The notes: generated by a model not told the origin, from the sequence alone. Counted from the stretch's first letter, positions 33,232 through 44,942 are shown. The stretch is 64,000 bases of DNA from Posidonia oceanica (GCA_037176725.1 JAZBRS010000035.1:46076001-46140000), one strand, 5' to 3'. Made by a program: numbers and translations.

Positions 33232-34131
33232 CTGTGGGGCTTGCAAGGTGTGCAGTTGATAATGGAGGTTGTTGGTCGGAAACTAGAGATGGACAAACAT
33301 TTTCTGCTTGCTCAATTCTGTATTTACTATTCCTCAATAATTGTTCCTATCTTTTTGTACTTTACCCACATTATATAACCACTTTAAGTCTTTAACTAAA
33401 TCAAAATTTTCCTGATTTGCGAAGGATTTTGAATTAAAAGGATGTCGATGTCCTTCTAGGTTCAAAGGTGATGGCTCTAAATGCAAAGGTGCACTTCTAT
33501 GTCTACTAAGATTTTTCTACGGTCATGGGTCATATGTCCTTGTTATGCAAACACATTCTATATTTGATCTGTTGTGCATTAGATATTGATGAGTGCAAAG
33601 AAAAGCTTGCATGCCAGTGTGACGGATGCAGTTGTAAAAATACATGGGGTGGTTATGATTGCAAGTGCAAGGGGGGTCCTCTCTACTTGAGTACAGAAGA
33701 TGCATGCATTGGTGAGATCATATCCCTTCACTCGTGTTCTTAGACAAATATTTGTAAGGCTTGGTATTTGTTTGATTGATTACTTTAGATAGGTTTTTTC
33801 CCCTCAACATGATGTAATAGACCAAAATTTCTAACTTTTCAAGTTTCTCGAGGGTTATACTAGCATCAGCAATTATAGATTCACATTGCATTCTTCACAT
33901 TGGTCTATGGTCTCCTTCCTGTTTTACTACGAAGGATAGACATCTTAGTTTCTTTTTCTCTCCCATAACATCTTATTAAGTCATTTTGTTCTCTCCTATA
34001 ACACAGGCACAGGAGGGGTAGGATTTGGGTGGTTTGTAACATTTTTGGTTCTATCTGTTGTGGTTGGTATTGGGATAGCTGTGGTTGGTATTGGGATAGC
34101 AGGCTTTATCTTCCACATTTGCGCTTCATAG
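33232..34131 (+). pseudogene. Vacuolar-sorting-receptor C-terminal fragment (EGF repeats and membrane segment)
   Basis: Four exon-like blocks encode the lumenal tail of a plant vacuolar sorting receptor. 33232-33314 gives RCAVDNGGCWSETRDGQTF; 33425-33488 gives KGCRCPSRFKGDGSKCK; 33583-33711 gives the calcium-binding EGF motif [19 protein letters not shown]. 34007-34131 gives a hydrophobic membrane segment ending FIFHICAS-stop. Exons 2, 3 and 4 join in matching phase (both introns phase 1) with GT/AG borders; exon 1 has no phase-compatible donor. A perfect 21-bp tandem duplication (34059-34079, 34080-34100) adds seven residues (VVGIGIA) to the membrane segment. The N-terminal cargo-binding part and the cytosolic tail with its tyrosine sorting motif are absent. 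AATAAA lies at 34157. Family receptors sort proteins to the vacuole; this piece probably cannot. Confidence 0.8.
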
Positions 34132-34189
34132 CTATTAGGGATAATTGTATTTGTTGAATAAAGTTATGATTAATACCTTTAATTTTTTT

Positions 34190-34552
34190 AATTTTTATTT
34201 AATTTTTTTAATTTTTTTTATAATTTGCGAGGACTTAGTGAGGACATTTTCCTCACTAAGTCCTCGCAATATTTATTTTTTAAAAATTTTTTGCAAGGAG
34301 ATTGTGAGGACATAACGTGTACTTTGTGAGGAGATTGCGAGGACTTTATTGCCTCGCTAAGTCTTCACAAACTGTTAGCGAGGACTTGTCTAGGAAATTT
34401 GCTCGCAAATGGCTTTTAACGACGTAGCATTTTGCAAGGACTTTTTGTCCTCACAATTTCCTTGCTAATGCCATTAGCAAGGACATTGCAAGGACTTAGA
34501 GAGGACTTTGCGAGGACATCTGTCCTCACGATTTCCTATTTTTCTAGTAGTG
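34190..34552 (+). mobile_element. Right end of a CACTA (En/Spm-type) DNA transposon
   Basis: The stretch ends TTTTTCTAGTAGTG (34539-34552), the reverse complement of the typical plant CACTA terminus CACTACTAGAAAAA. The 300 bases before it repeat GCGAGGACTT/TTGTCCTCAC in both orientations, as in CACTA subterminal regions. One perfect hairpin has 19-base arms (TTGCGAGGACTTAGTGAGG at 34225-34243 and its complement at 34251-34269, 7-base loop). No transposase and no left end are visible in the window. The receptor fragment lies about 60 bases inside this end. Confidence 0.8.
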
Positions 34553-35476
34553 TGCGTTGCCAGCAGTGTTTTTAATCCTATCTCTTATCACGTTCGTTTC
34601 ATAAACTATTTGATAAGAAGACAAGCTGTTTTTCCTACTTTTACTTGAGAATCTGTTTCTGGGTGTAAGACACAAACCTAGTCGCATCTTATGTAAGACA
34701 CAGGGTTTCTAGCATCTTACACTCTAGACAGTCATTCTCTTGTAATGACCTCTGAAATGTTTTCAATGGATTTGCAGATTGATTCTAGAATGCATACCAT
34801 GTTTTAAACCCACTTTCAATGATATTTTGTCTTCCATGAACAATGGCCTATACTAGTTTCTTGTTAATTTTGCCATTCAATGAAGTTTCTTTTTTTGTGT
34901 GTTAGACATAGGAACCCATGCGTCTTACGTAAGACGCTGAGGATTCTAGCGTCTAACACTTCCAGTAAACTAAGCTTTCATTTGAAGCTTTCCAACCTTG
35001 ATTATGGGTACGTTTGCTTTTGTTTTGATTATCCAGTCTAATTTGCATATCTACAGTTGCTTCTTGGCATTAAACTTTCATTTTTAGCATGTTTTGAAAA
35101 GCATTCAACATGTTTTGCATGGCATGGCATTATCGCCTTTGGGCGTACAGTAAATGGCATTTGTTTGCCTACATTAGCCATAAATGAGCTGAATGGCCCA
35201 AAAAGACCAACTCTCTCGGCTGCGTAGGGGTGTCTAACACCTTCCCCATGCGTAATAGGAGTCCTTGCCCAATCTCTGGACTGCAATGACCTTGTGTCAT
35301 ATCCATTGCTTTTATTTTTATTTTTGCATCATTTTCAGATTTTCCTTGTCTTTCCGATTTTACAAATAGACTAGGTGGCAACTCCACATTTTGTTTTCTA
35401 TCCCACAGTTTTTCGCCTATCTTCTTACATCTTTTTGCCGTGACCCACCATTCAGCAATCGAGCCGTTCGGCCACA
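34553..35476 (+). repeat. LTR7: 3' part of a TAT-type LTR of another subfamily
   Basis: It carries the stem-loop block (GGGGTGTCTAACACCTTCCCC, 35227-35247), the 'AGACTAGGTGGCAACTCC' motif near 35370 and two dyad modules built on GTAAGAC/GTCTTAC (34662-34722) and GTTAGAC...GCGTCTAAC (34901-34959). The 5' part is missing: it abuts the CACTA end. The exact 3' end is uncertain; copia gag sequence begins by about 35477. Confidence 0.65.
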
Positions 35477-36147
35477 TGGTCACAGTAATAAACCAGGACA
35501 TCTAAAAAGGGATTGTCCTCTGCTAAAATTGAAGACATTTAAAAAGGACAAAAAGCAAACCAAGAAAAAGGCACTACAAGCCACTTGGGATGAAAGTGAT
35601 TCCTCCTCTGATGAAAAATGAAGAATCTTCTTCAGATGGAGAAAAAGCTCCTATGTTCTTCATGGCACAAGAAGATGAGTTATTTTCATCACCACCAAAT
35701 ACTGAAGATTTTTCCATAGAAGAACTCTTGGATGCATTTAACAAATTATATGTTAAATACAAATCCTTAAAATCAAAAAGCAAAAAGTTAAATCAAAACA
35801 TGGAGGATTTAAAAGATGAAAATGAATCACTAATTAATGAAGGACAAAAATTAGCATTTGATATGAATGAATTGGATATAGAAAATACTGAGCTAAAATA
35901 TGATATGAAAATTATAAAAAATAAAATGAACACTCTTGAAAAGGATCTTGCCTCTCTCAAAACTAAAAGTAATAACTTACAAAATACAATAACTAAATTT
36001 ACTAAAGGAAAAGAAAATCTTGATAAACTACTATCTAGACCAAAACCATTTCTAAACAAACATGGGATTGGTTTTTCTCAATTTCAAGATATTCCATATG
36101 AAAATGGCTTTGTTAGAGCATCAACTAATGAAAAATATGTATTCATC
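35477..36147 (+). pseudogene. Ty1/copia gag fragment
   Basis: It starts inside a CCHC zinc knuckle (NKPGHLKRDCPLLK) followed by a Lys-rich stretch and ATWDESDSSSDE. After a one-base frameshift near 35600 come SSSDGEKAPMFFMAQEDELF, a long predicted coiled coil (about 35740-36000) and FTKGKENLDKLL with the GIGFSQF motif. This order is that of the Ty1/copia polyprotein between gag knuckle and protease. The open frame appears to run to 36345, but from 36148 it reads through the end of LTR6. The left side is cut by LTR7. Confidence 0.8.
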
Positions 36148-39100
36148 TGTAGTAACCCTGAAAATCGGCGCGTCCATGCACGTTGCCAAAGCTCGCGTGC
36201 ACCGGCCGAGATTAGGTCGCTATTAGCGATTGATTCTGAGGAGGGATTTCGACTCGAAAACATCGGAAAACAGAGGCAAACGCAAAAGGAAAGTAAAATA
36301 AAAGAAAGGGAGTCGCCACCTAATTTATTAAACTGGGAAAACTAGGAAAACCAAGTAAAAAACATGCAAGGAAAACATGTGCGTTTTGAAAGCATGCAAA
36401 ATCCAATGTAAATGGGTGACATAGAGTCAATGCGGTCCAAAGAAAGGGCAAGGACTCCTATTACGCACGAGGAAAGTGTTAGGCACCCCCGACACGCCCG
36501 AGGAATCGGTCTTTCTAACTAATCTGCTACAGCATGGCAAAATGTTGGCAAATGAATGCCGGTTTATATGCGCCCTAGGGCGGTATGCAGGATGTAATTT
36601 TATAAACCAATGCAAAGCTTAGCAAACCTAGTTAAAGACAATTAAGCGAAATTGAGGCGTTGCAAAAGGCGGTAAACAACTAGGAAAGCAAACTGAAAAC
36701 AAAGGTGTTGAAGAAAACAAGCGAGAAGCGGCAAAGATGGTAGTTCAGCGCTCTGTCTGGATCTGGACTTGGTCGCCGGTGGGGCAGGCAGCAGACCAGC
36801 TCCCCACACAGTAGCGACTGCTGCCACGATCGAGGTGTAAAGCGATGTGAAAAGGAAAATAAAAACTTGGAAACCAAAGATGGCATGTTGGAAAACAAGA
36901 TCTGCATGTAAACGAGGCCGGAAAACCAAAGCGAGGCGGCGGGAAATCAGAGGCTAGCCCACTGCTCGGACTGCAGGTTGGGTCGTCGGTCAGGGCAGCA
37001 ACCAGCATAGTCGCCACACAGGGGGCGTCGATGCGGGTCGTCGGTACACCAGGTGGCTTCACTGCTGACAGTCCACCCGAGCAGAGGCCTTCATCACCAG
37101 AGACAAGTAAGATAGACATGATAAAACTTGAAATAAACTTCGCGGAGCTAAAGCTAGCTCAACGCGGAAGAAAAACATACATTCAGATCGTAAAATGGTT
37201 GTGTGAGTCCCGAGATACAATGGCTAGAAGTTGGCCGGTGAACTGACTGGAGTTGTAGTCTAGTCGCCGGTAAAATCGGCGACAGGCCTTCAACTCCGGT
37301 AGTTCAAACTGCCAAGTTTGAGGCCAGATCTGGAACTCACGAGCTGGCTAAACAGAAATCCACTCATGCAGGCATACAAATCATTCATCCATGATTACAC
37401 AGGAACAAAAATCACAAGAAATGGACAAGTGAGTCGCAAGATATCGCGGCTGGAAGTTGGCCGGAGGGCTGGCCCAAGTTGCAGCCTAGTCGTCGGTTAG
37501 ACCGGTGGCAGGACTGCAACCCAAGTTGCCTAGACGGCCATCTTCACGGCCAGATCTAGGACTCACAAGCTAGCAGAAAAATAAACCATTCACGCAAATA
37601 TGTAGAGCATTCAACAGGGATTACAAAAATATACAGAACATGCAAAATGGGACTTCTAGGCGACCGGAGCAACGCCTCAAAGTCGAGCCAGTAGGCTGGC
37701 TGAGTTGCAGGTCAATCGCCGGCCACACCGGTGCCTGACCTAACAATCCAATGGCTGGACTTTAACGCTAGAATTTGCCACGATGGCGAAGCCTAAAATG
37801 CCGGCGAGGGTTGGGGAAGCTTGCCGATGCTTCCAGGAACCCAACCACGCCTTCGACGTGGAGAATGGTGGTCCAAGGCGGTCCACCCATCCCTGCCCCA
37901 TTCGACCACCGTCGTCCGTCAAGCTCTGGCCACAGCTACGGCCGAGCGCACGAGGAGTGGGTTGGGAAGCCTCTAGGCGTAGAGGAGGATGCGAGGGTGC
38001 ATCCCAGAACCAAGGGGGAGGCCTGTGCCCTCGTCCCGCCCTCGTCAGCGCTTCGCCGGTGTTGGCAAACGGCCAAGGCTGTTGGGTCGGCCGAGGTCAC
38101 GAGGAGGAGAAGAAACAAGCTAGAAGGAGTGGGGAGAGGTCCGGGAAGGTTCCTGGACCCTTTGATTGGCAATGCACCTAGGGGCCTACCTCTTTCGGCA
38201 TCGCTAGAGTTGGCGGGCTTGAAGCCGGAGCGCTACCCGGAGTTGGGGAAGAAGGCACGGCGCGGCATGGAGAAGGCGTGGGAAGACTTGAAAGAAGTTG
38301 GAATTGCACTGGGGGGAACTGGGGTCGCTCTCTGGTCTCTCAATTACACTCGGGAAGCAAAGGAGGAGGAGTGGGGAGCTCGAGAGATGTGAACGTTGAT
38401 GTGGGTTCTAGAGGTAAGGAGGGTTTTTGTTCGTTGGCAACCACTGCGCCTGAGGAAGGAATCGACTGACATGCGCTGAGGTGGTGGCAGTGAGGGCATG
38501 TGAGAAGGTCCGGAGGCCAAGGAAGTAAGTGTCCTAAGGATTGGGGCCGATGATCGACGCCAATGGCAGAGGTGATGGACGGCCGCGCCAATGAGAGGCT
38601 GTGAGTGCGGTTTGGCCACCAGCGAAGAGGTGACCGATGGCAGAGAGTAAATGGCGCTTATCGTGTAGCACGTGGAGGTAGTGACGTAGTAAGTGCGGAA
38701 GGGACGGGCGTGACAGGTGGAGTGACTAGCAACGGCCACCGCAGGGAAGCTTGGGAGGTCTACAGATTTACAGGTGAGTCACCACAGCACCTGGTGCCTA
38801 ACTCAGTCACCACTCAAGTTGGCGACAGGAGTTAGTCGCCTACGCATGTGGCGACCAACCGTGTAAGCCAGTGACCTGGGCTGCTAATGGGCTAGGCTTA
38901 GGTTGGAGGCTTAAGTGGGTTTCGGAATGGGCTTGGGTCATGGAATGGGTTAGGTTATGAAATGGACTTGGGCTTATTTTGGGTAGGAATTGGTTTGAAT
39001 TTGGGTTGAATTTTGAATTGGATTTAGGATTGGAAATTGGATTGGGTTTTGAATTAAGTTTGGGAAATGAAATTGGATTGTTTTGGGTAGGATTTTGGAT

Positions 39101-39176
39101 TGGATTCGCCATGCCTTCTTCTGAGTCAACTTCCAGAAATTCTCCAACAAAAGCCTGTCAAAATGGGGTGTCTACA
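36148..39176 (-). repeat. LTR6: complete 3.0 kb LTR, family III
   Basis: On the minus strand it starts TGTAGACACCCCATTTTGAC at 39176 beside a polypurine tract and ends GGGTTACTACA at 36148. It shares ends and the stem-loop block (36466-36500) with families I and II, but its body is different and GC-rich. It contains its own dyad modules. Open frames within 37775-38392 and nearby are in LTR sequence and show no known domain. Confidence 0.85.
36766..38860 (-). repeat. Nested dyad modules in LTR6 (GTCGCCG/CGGCGAC core)
   Basis: Modules near 36766-36830, 36955-37030, 37249-37297, 37478-37520, 37709-37741 and 38798-38835. Outer arms differ: GGAGTTG/CAACTCC, GTTGCAG/CTGCAAC, AGGTCA/TGACCT and CTAACTC/GAGTTAG. 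The inner arms stay close to GTCGCCG/CGGCGAC (perfect at 37263-37283). Middle modules are about 230 bases apart. Confidence 0.75.
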
Positions 39177-39554
39177 GATGTCCCTCCTTGAGCGACGTCA
39201 AGCGTAGCGAGATCATGGCTCAGGGGTGACAAGACACCCTGTCCTACACCGACAAGAGCACAAATTGTTATCGACGTGAGTCACTTATTCGATAGATGCA
39301 CCGTAAGTCACGACTCGTTGCCGTAATGCAACATGTAGATGCAGATGCAAATGCTAATGCGATGCAATGCATGCCAATGCAATTAGTCTAGCATGCAATG
39401 CTGCAAATGAAGAAGTGCAGAGTTGATGCAAAAGGATGCTCAAGAAAATGCTGCAATGCATTGCAAGGATATGGCGATTAGTCCAAATTCGCGCAAGAGA
39501 GACGCCGGACAAGAGTGACAGACTTGTCATCCAGGCGGTGAGGTCTACCAGCCT
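39177..39554 (-). mobile_element. Short 3' internal remnant behind LTR6
   Basis: The reversed polypurine tract (one or two changes) and the conserved pre-PPT segment are followed by ATGCAGATGCAAATGC repeats. It joins element B's 3' LTR abruptly at 39555, inside the 'GAGAATCGGTCTTTC' block, so element B's LTR has lost its last 390 bases or so. Confidence 0.75.
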
Positions 39555-42500
39555 CGAGAATCGGTCTTTCTAGGCTTACGCTCGCATACGTAGGGAAATG
39601 CAGACTTTGAATGCCTAAGTGCATTGAATGCCTAATTATATGCTCATAGGTGTGCTCTAAGTGATGGAATGCGATGCAAGGAAATTAAACATGCAATCTA
39701 AGCGCTCAGCAACACTGTCTGTGTTCCGAACCGGGCGAACCCTGGTTCATGAGAACACCAGGCAGTAAGCATCACTGCCCTATATGCAAATGCAGGCGAT
39801 AAAACAAAATAGTGGTAAAACCAGGCAATGCGGGCGGCATGCAAGAGAAAACAACGTCAAACACGCAAAACGGTGCGAAAAACGAAGGTCGACAAGCAAA
39901 ACGGTGTGAGAAACAAAGCAAGCACGCAAAATGGTGCGAAAAACAAAGTAGGCATGCAAAATGCTGCAAGAAACAAAGCAGGCACGCAAAACGGTGCAAG
40001 AAACAAGTCAGCACGCAAAATGGTGCAAGAAACAAAGCCAGCACGCAAAACGGTGCATGAAACAAAGCAGGCACACAAACAGTGCAAGAAACAAAGTCGA
40101 CACACAAAACGGTGCCAATGCAAGCAAAATAAAACATCGATAAAACCATGTAGATGCAGATGCAAAAGACATGCAAAGGGGAAAGCAAGAGAAGTAAGGA
40201 GAGGCAAGCAGTGCAAGTGTGAGAACAAACACTGCTTAAGGACCACACAATGCAGGTGTAAAGACCTACAAAGGGGAAAGAGAGCAAGTGGAGGGATCAC
40301 CACTTTCTTGTGACTGTTTCCCACCAAAGTGTCCCACGATGTGTCTCGCACGCTGCCAAAAGCTCGCGGTGCGATCGGATCGTGGAAAAAGGGGGAAGAA
40401 GGTCGCAATCAGTAATGAATACAGGAAAAACTCAACCCAAAGACACCCAGAGTATGCGAAAAGAGGGAATAGAATTGATAGGCGAGAAGAGGAAGTCCTA
40501 ATCTATATGCTCGGAAAGTGCGGCGCAAAAACAATGCATGCAATGCAAATGATATGCAAAAGATGCTGTGCAGGAGTTCAGAAGGACTTACCTTGGAGAT
40601 CTGAGGCCTGATCTGAGGCAAACTTGGTCAGCACAGGAGTCTGTTCCACTAGGGTTGTCCAGGTAGCTTGGTTGTGAAGATCCGGCGGTCTGATCAGAAG
40701 ATATCCAGGCTTCAAGGCAGAAGGCTCAAGAATAAGAGATCTAAGTGTAAAAGGGGTCCTAGGGGTGTGCAAAACAGGTCCTCCCACATACATGGGAGCT
40801 AGAAGTGCTTAAAAGTGTGCAAAAATGCTAAATGCAGTGATGCATGGGTGTAATGCAAGCAAAAATGCAAAAAAGGACCTAAGTGTGATGTTTTGGAAAA
40901 GTTAAGGACCTAAATGCAATATTTTTGAAAAGTTAGGGACCTAAATGTAATATTTTTGAAAAATTAGGGGCCTATATGCAAAGTTTTTAAAACTTGAGGT
41001 CTGGATGCAAATAAAATAAAGTGCAGGGTCAGAAATGCAATTTAATAAGGTAAAAATGCAAATAAATGATTTTTATAAACATGCAGTGGACTGAAATGCA
41101 ATTTGAAAACATGCAGGGGCCAAAATGCAATTTTATAAGGTAAAATATGCTGTTAAATGATTTTTATAAACATGTTGAGGACTGGAATGCAATTTTAAAT
41201 CATATAGGGGCTAAAATGCAATTTTATAAGGTAAAAATGCAAATAAATGAGTTTTGTAAACATGTTGAGGACTGGAATGCAATTTTAAATCATGTAGGGG
41301 CTAAAATGTAATTTTATAAGAAAAAGTATGCAATTAAATGATCTGTGCATGTATGCATTGGGCTAAAATGCAAAAATGAAATAAAGCAGGATGAAAGTGC
41401 AATGCAGTAAGGAAAAATAAGAAATTAAATGGATTAATCAACTAAACAGAGGACTAAATGGCAAATAAAATAAAGAGCAGGACTAAAAAGCAATTTAATA
41501 AGATAAAAAGTGGCATTAAATGACATTTATCAATTACAGGACCTAACTGCAAAAATAAACAGCTACTGGACTGGAAGATAAAGAACAAAAAACTTATTTG
41601 AATTAGAGCAGGACTAAAAAGCAAATAAAATAAATAACTGGACTGGATTTAAAGAAAAACTAAAGAACTATAACAGCAGAGGAATAACGAGTAATAAAAA
41701 TAAAGAACTGGGCTTAAATTAAAGAAAACTAAAGAATTTATACAGTAGCAGGATTAACATGCAAATAAAGGAAACTATGTGTTTTTCATGCAATTTCATA
41801 ATGTTTTATTTCAGATTTAAATGATTCTTAAACGATGGCAGGACTGGAAAGCAAAAAGGCAAAAATGCAATTTTAGGGCAAAGTTTATAAGTTAAGCAAA
41901 AATAACAGCTCAGGCGAACGAAAGAAAAATAAAAAACAAAAGACACTGTAGCAGAAGAACCAGAGGCTCGGCGTCGGAGAAGAGGGGATGCTGGTGCAGC
42001 GCTGAGGTGTTGGGAAGCTGCTCTGTAGGCGCACGGAGGTCGGAGAGGTGTCGGCGCACCTTGACGTGGCCTGGAGCTGATCGGAGAGAGCGACAGAGCT
42101 CTGCAGAGCTCCTGGAAGCAGACTAGAGGAAGGCGGCATCGACAGTGGAAGCAGAGGGATGGGTTGCACTGCTAGAAGCTCCGCGAAACTCGGACGATCA
42201 TCGGCGAGGGATTTTGGGGCTGAAGCGGCGATTCGAGCGCAGAGGTCGCCGGAGAAGAAGGGTCAACGGTGGGTTGACTCTGAGCGACAGGAACCCAAAC
42301 CCTATTCTAAGGGGTGGAGAAGCAAGAGAAGAAGAAGTCTAAGCTAATGGGGGGAAGAGGCACCTGATTCAACGGCCGGAGCGCTCCCCCGACGTTAGCT
42401 GTTTTTGCAGAGATCGGCGATGGTGGTCTGGCAGCTGTGGGCGTCCCCGGTGGCTCGCGAGGGTTGGGATCTACTCCAGGTGGTCCTCCGGAGTTCGCTG

Positions 42501-44926
42501 GATGCTTGGACACAAGCTCTGCAAGCCTGCAGAAGAAGTGGCTTCTTTGGGTTCAGCAGAGATCGCCTGAGGTGGGGGGTGGTTTCTGTCGCTCCTCAGG
42601 CTGAATGGAAGGTGCCGGTGGGCTTCTGGATGTTCGGTGATGGTGTTTGGAGGCTTGGATTGGGTCGTGGAGGCTTGAGCTGGGAGTTTGCAGGCTAAGT
42701 GATTTCTGATCAGAAATTTGGGAAGGTGTTTGTTGTGGACTGTCGGAGCTGTGGTGGGTTGCTGGAGTGGAGCTTGGGGGGGTTTGGAAAAGTGGTGGTC
42801 AGGTGATTTGCTCGGAAGAATTTGGGAAGATTCTAGGGTCTGTGGAGTAGGGAATTTCTGGAAGAGGGAGTTGGGTTCTGGTGCTGGAAAATGGAGGAGT
42901 TGTGGGGTGATTCTGGGTTGGTTCGGGGAGTTGAAGGAGGGGGGAGACTGCTGGAGAATTGGGTGAGGTTCTGGGATGGATTTGGGAGGATTTTGCTGGA
43001 GCTAGAAGGTCTGGTTCAGAGGGAAGGAGGAGGAAGAAGGTTGCTGTTTTCTGGCAGAGGGAAGGAGGAGGAATTGCTGGGCTCTCACGCTCTCTGGTTG
43101 CTCTCTCTGGATGGCAAAAGGTGCTGGAGGAGAGGAGAAGGTGTCGGTTTTAACAGAGGGCTTGAACGGGTTGAGCGCGAGTTGTGGAATTCGAAATCCA
43201 CTGGCGTGAGCACTAGAGCTGATGGAGGGGAGACCGGCGAGGGCGCTGGCAATTAATGCCGCCGGAGAAAGGGCTGAGAGAAGGGAGAGAGGAGAGGTGC
43301 TGTAGGTTGAGGTGATGGCAAGGGAGTTTTGGATTTTAAATCCAAGACGGAATCCTGTTTGCAGCTCGCAAGAGAGAAACAAAAGAAGAAGAAGGAAGAA
43401 GAAAGAAGGGAAGGAGGAGGAAGGCAGGAGTTGGAGTGGGCCGGGCTTGGTGCGGGAGAGAAAAAAAAGAAAGAAAGAAAAAAAGAAAGGAAAGAAAGGA
43501 GGGAAGGAGGCAGCTGTGGAGTGGGCCGGACTGGGCTAGGAGAGGAAAAAAGAAAAAATAAGAAAGAAAGGAAGGAGGTGGGGAAGAAAGAAAAAAAAGG
43601 AAGAAAAATTAAAATAAATTTGAAAATATTTTAAAGTGGTTGTTTTTAAGTTAGGATTTTTGATTAGGTTTTTAGAAGATTGTTTTTTAATTAGTTAATT
43701 AGGGTTGAGAGGAGTTTTAGTTTTTTGTTTTAAGTTTTTATGATTTTTCTTCAAGTTTTTCTTTAAATTGTTTTTTTTAATTCCGTTTTAAATGTTTGTT
43801 AAATTTTTTAGTTGTTTTTAAGTTGAGTTTTCCTTGTTAAGTTTTTTCTTTTCCTTTTTAATTAAGTCTTTTAAATTGTTTTAAGTTTTAATTGTTTCCT
43901 TAGATTTGTTTAATTGTTTTTTAATTACTTACCTTAGGGTTTTTAATTGTTTCTTCTTTTTTAGGGGTTTTTTTATTTGTTGTTATTTTTAATAGGGTTC
44001 TTGCTTTTGTTTGTTTTGATTATATTTTTGTTTTGTTTGTTTTTTAATAGCATTTTCCTCTTGTTTTTTATATTTTTTTAGATTGCTTTCTTAGTTAGTT
44101 TTCTTTTAGTTGGTTTTAGTTGGGCTTTTCTTTTAATTGTTTATCCAAGTTTTTAATTATTTCTTTTTAAAGTTTTGGTTTGTTTCTCTTTTGTTTTCCT
44201 TTTTTAATTAGAGTTTTAATGGTTTTTAAAGGTTTAGTGGAAGAAAGGAAAAGAAAAAGAAGAGGAGGAAGAAAAGAAAGAAATGGAGAAAGAAAGAAGA
44301 AAGAGAGGGAGGAAAGAAATTAAATATTAGAGAATCAAGGGATAAGATAAAAATAAAGTAAAAATACAGATAAAATAGAGGAAAGAGAGATGCACAAGGG
44401 GGGCCCACTGCCAAGCAAGAAAAAGAGAGAGAAGGGGAGGAAAAGAAGGAGAATAAGAAGGAGAATAGAGAGGAGAGAGAAAAGGATAATTTAGGAGAGA
44501 GAAAAGGATAATTTGGAGAGATGAAGGGGATAAAGGCTTAGAAATGAGGTGGGATTTGGTGTGGGTGTGACCTAGGGATTCTAGTGTTTGACCTAGGATT
44601 TGAAGCGAGGTTTTGGAAGGTTTTTGGAAGGATTCTGGGGTCTAGAAAAAGGGAGGTTTCACTTAGGTTTTCTAGGATTTTTGGGGGTGGTTTTGGTTTG
44701 AAATTCTAAGGGTTTTTGGAGGGTTTTTCTAGGTTGAAAAGGATGGGTTTTCCTATGGTTTTTGGGTGATTTTTGGGTTTAGGAAATGGGTGTGATTCTA
44801 GGTTTAGTTTTGGACTTGATTTGAAGTGAAGGATGAAGAGAAAGGTGTGGTTTTGGATCTAGGTTTTGGTTCAGAAGCCACCAGGAGGATTCCATTGATT
44901 CAGCCTGTCAAAATGGGGTGTCAACA
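39555..44926 (-). repeat. 3' LTR of element B, family I, 3' end missing
   Basis: On the minus strand it starts TGTTGACACCCC at 44926. Element-order content: homopyrimidine and A-rich blocks (44530-43370), GC-rich stretch, TTGCATTTAGGTCCT array (41900-40850), splice-donor-like site (40594-40586) and the 30-bp minisatellite. It breaks at 39555, before the stem-loop block and the last 390 bases that are present in the 5' LTR. Confidence 0.9.
39835..40130 (-). repeat. 30-bp minisatellite in element B 3' LTR
   Basis: About nine to ten copies of the TTGCACCGTTTTGCGTGC-type unit (minus strand). It creates overlapping open frames of up to 180 codons on both strands that are not genes. Confidence 0.9.
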
Positions 44927-44942
44927 GATGCCCCTCCCTGAG
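44927..44942 (-). promoter_or_regulatory. Polypurine tract of element B
   Basis: On the minus strand CTCAGGGAGGGGCATC immediately precedes the LTR start at 44926, identical to the tract at 192-207. Confidence 0.85.

Noticed and set aside
36148..36345. C-terminal 65 codons of the copia gag ORF
   Set aside because: From 36148 the frame reads the reversed end of LTR6, a chance fusion.
37775..38392. 205-codon ORF as a possible host gene
   Set aside because: It lies wholly within LTR6, on the opposite strand, is Arg/Gly/Glu-rich from GC-rich sequence and has no recognisable domain.
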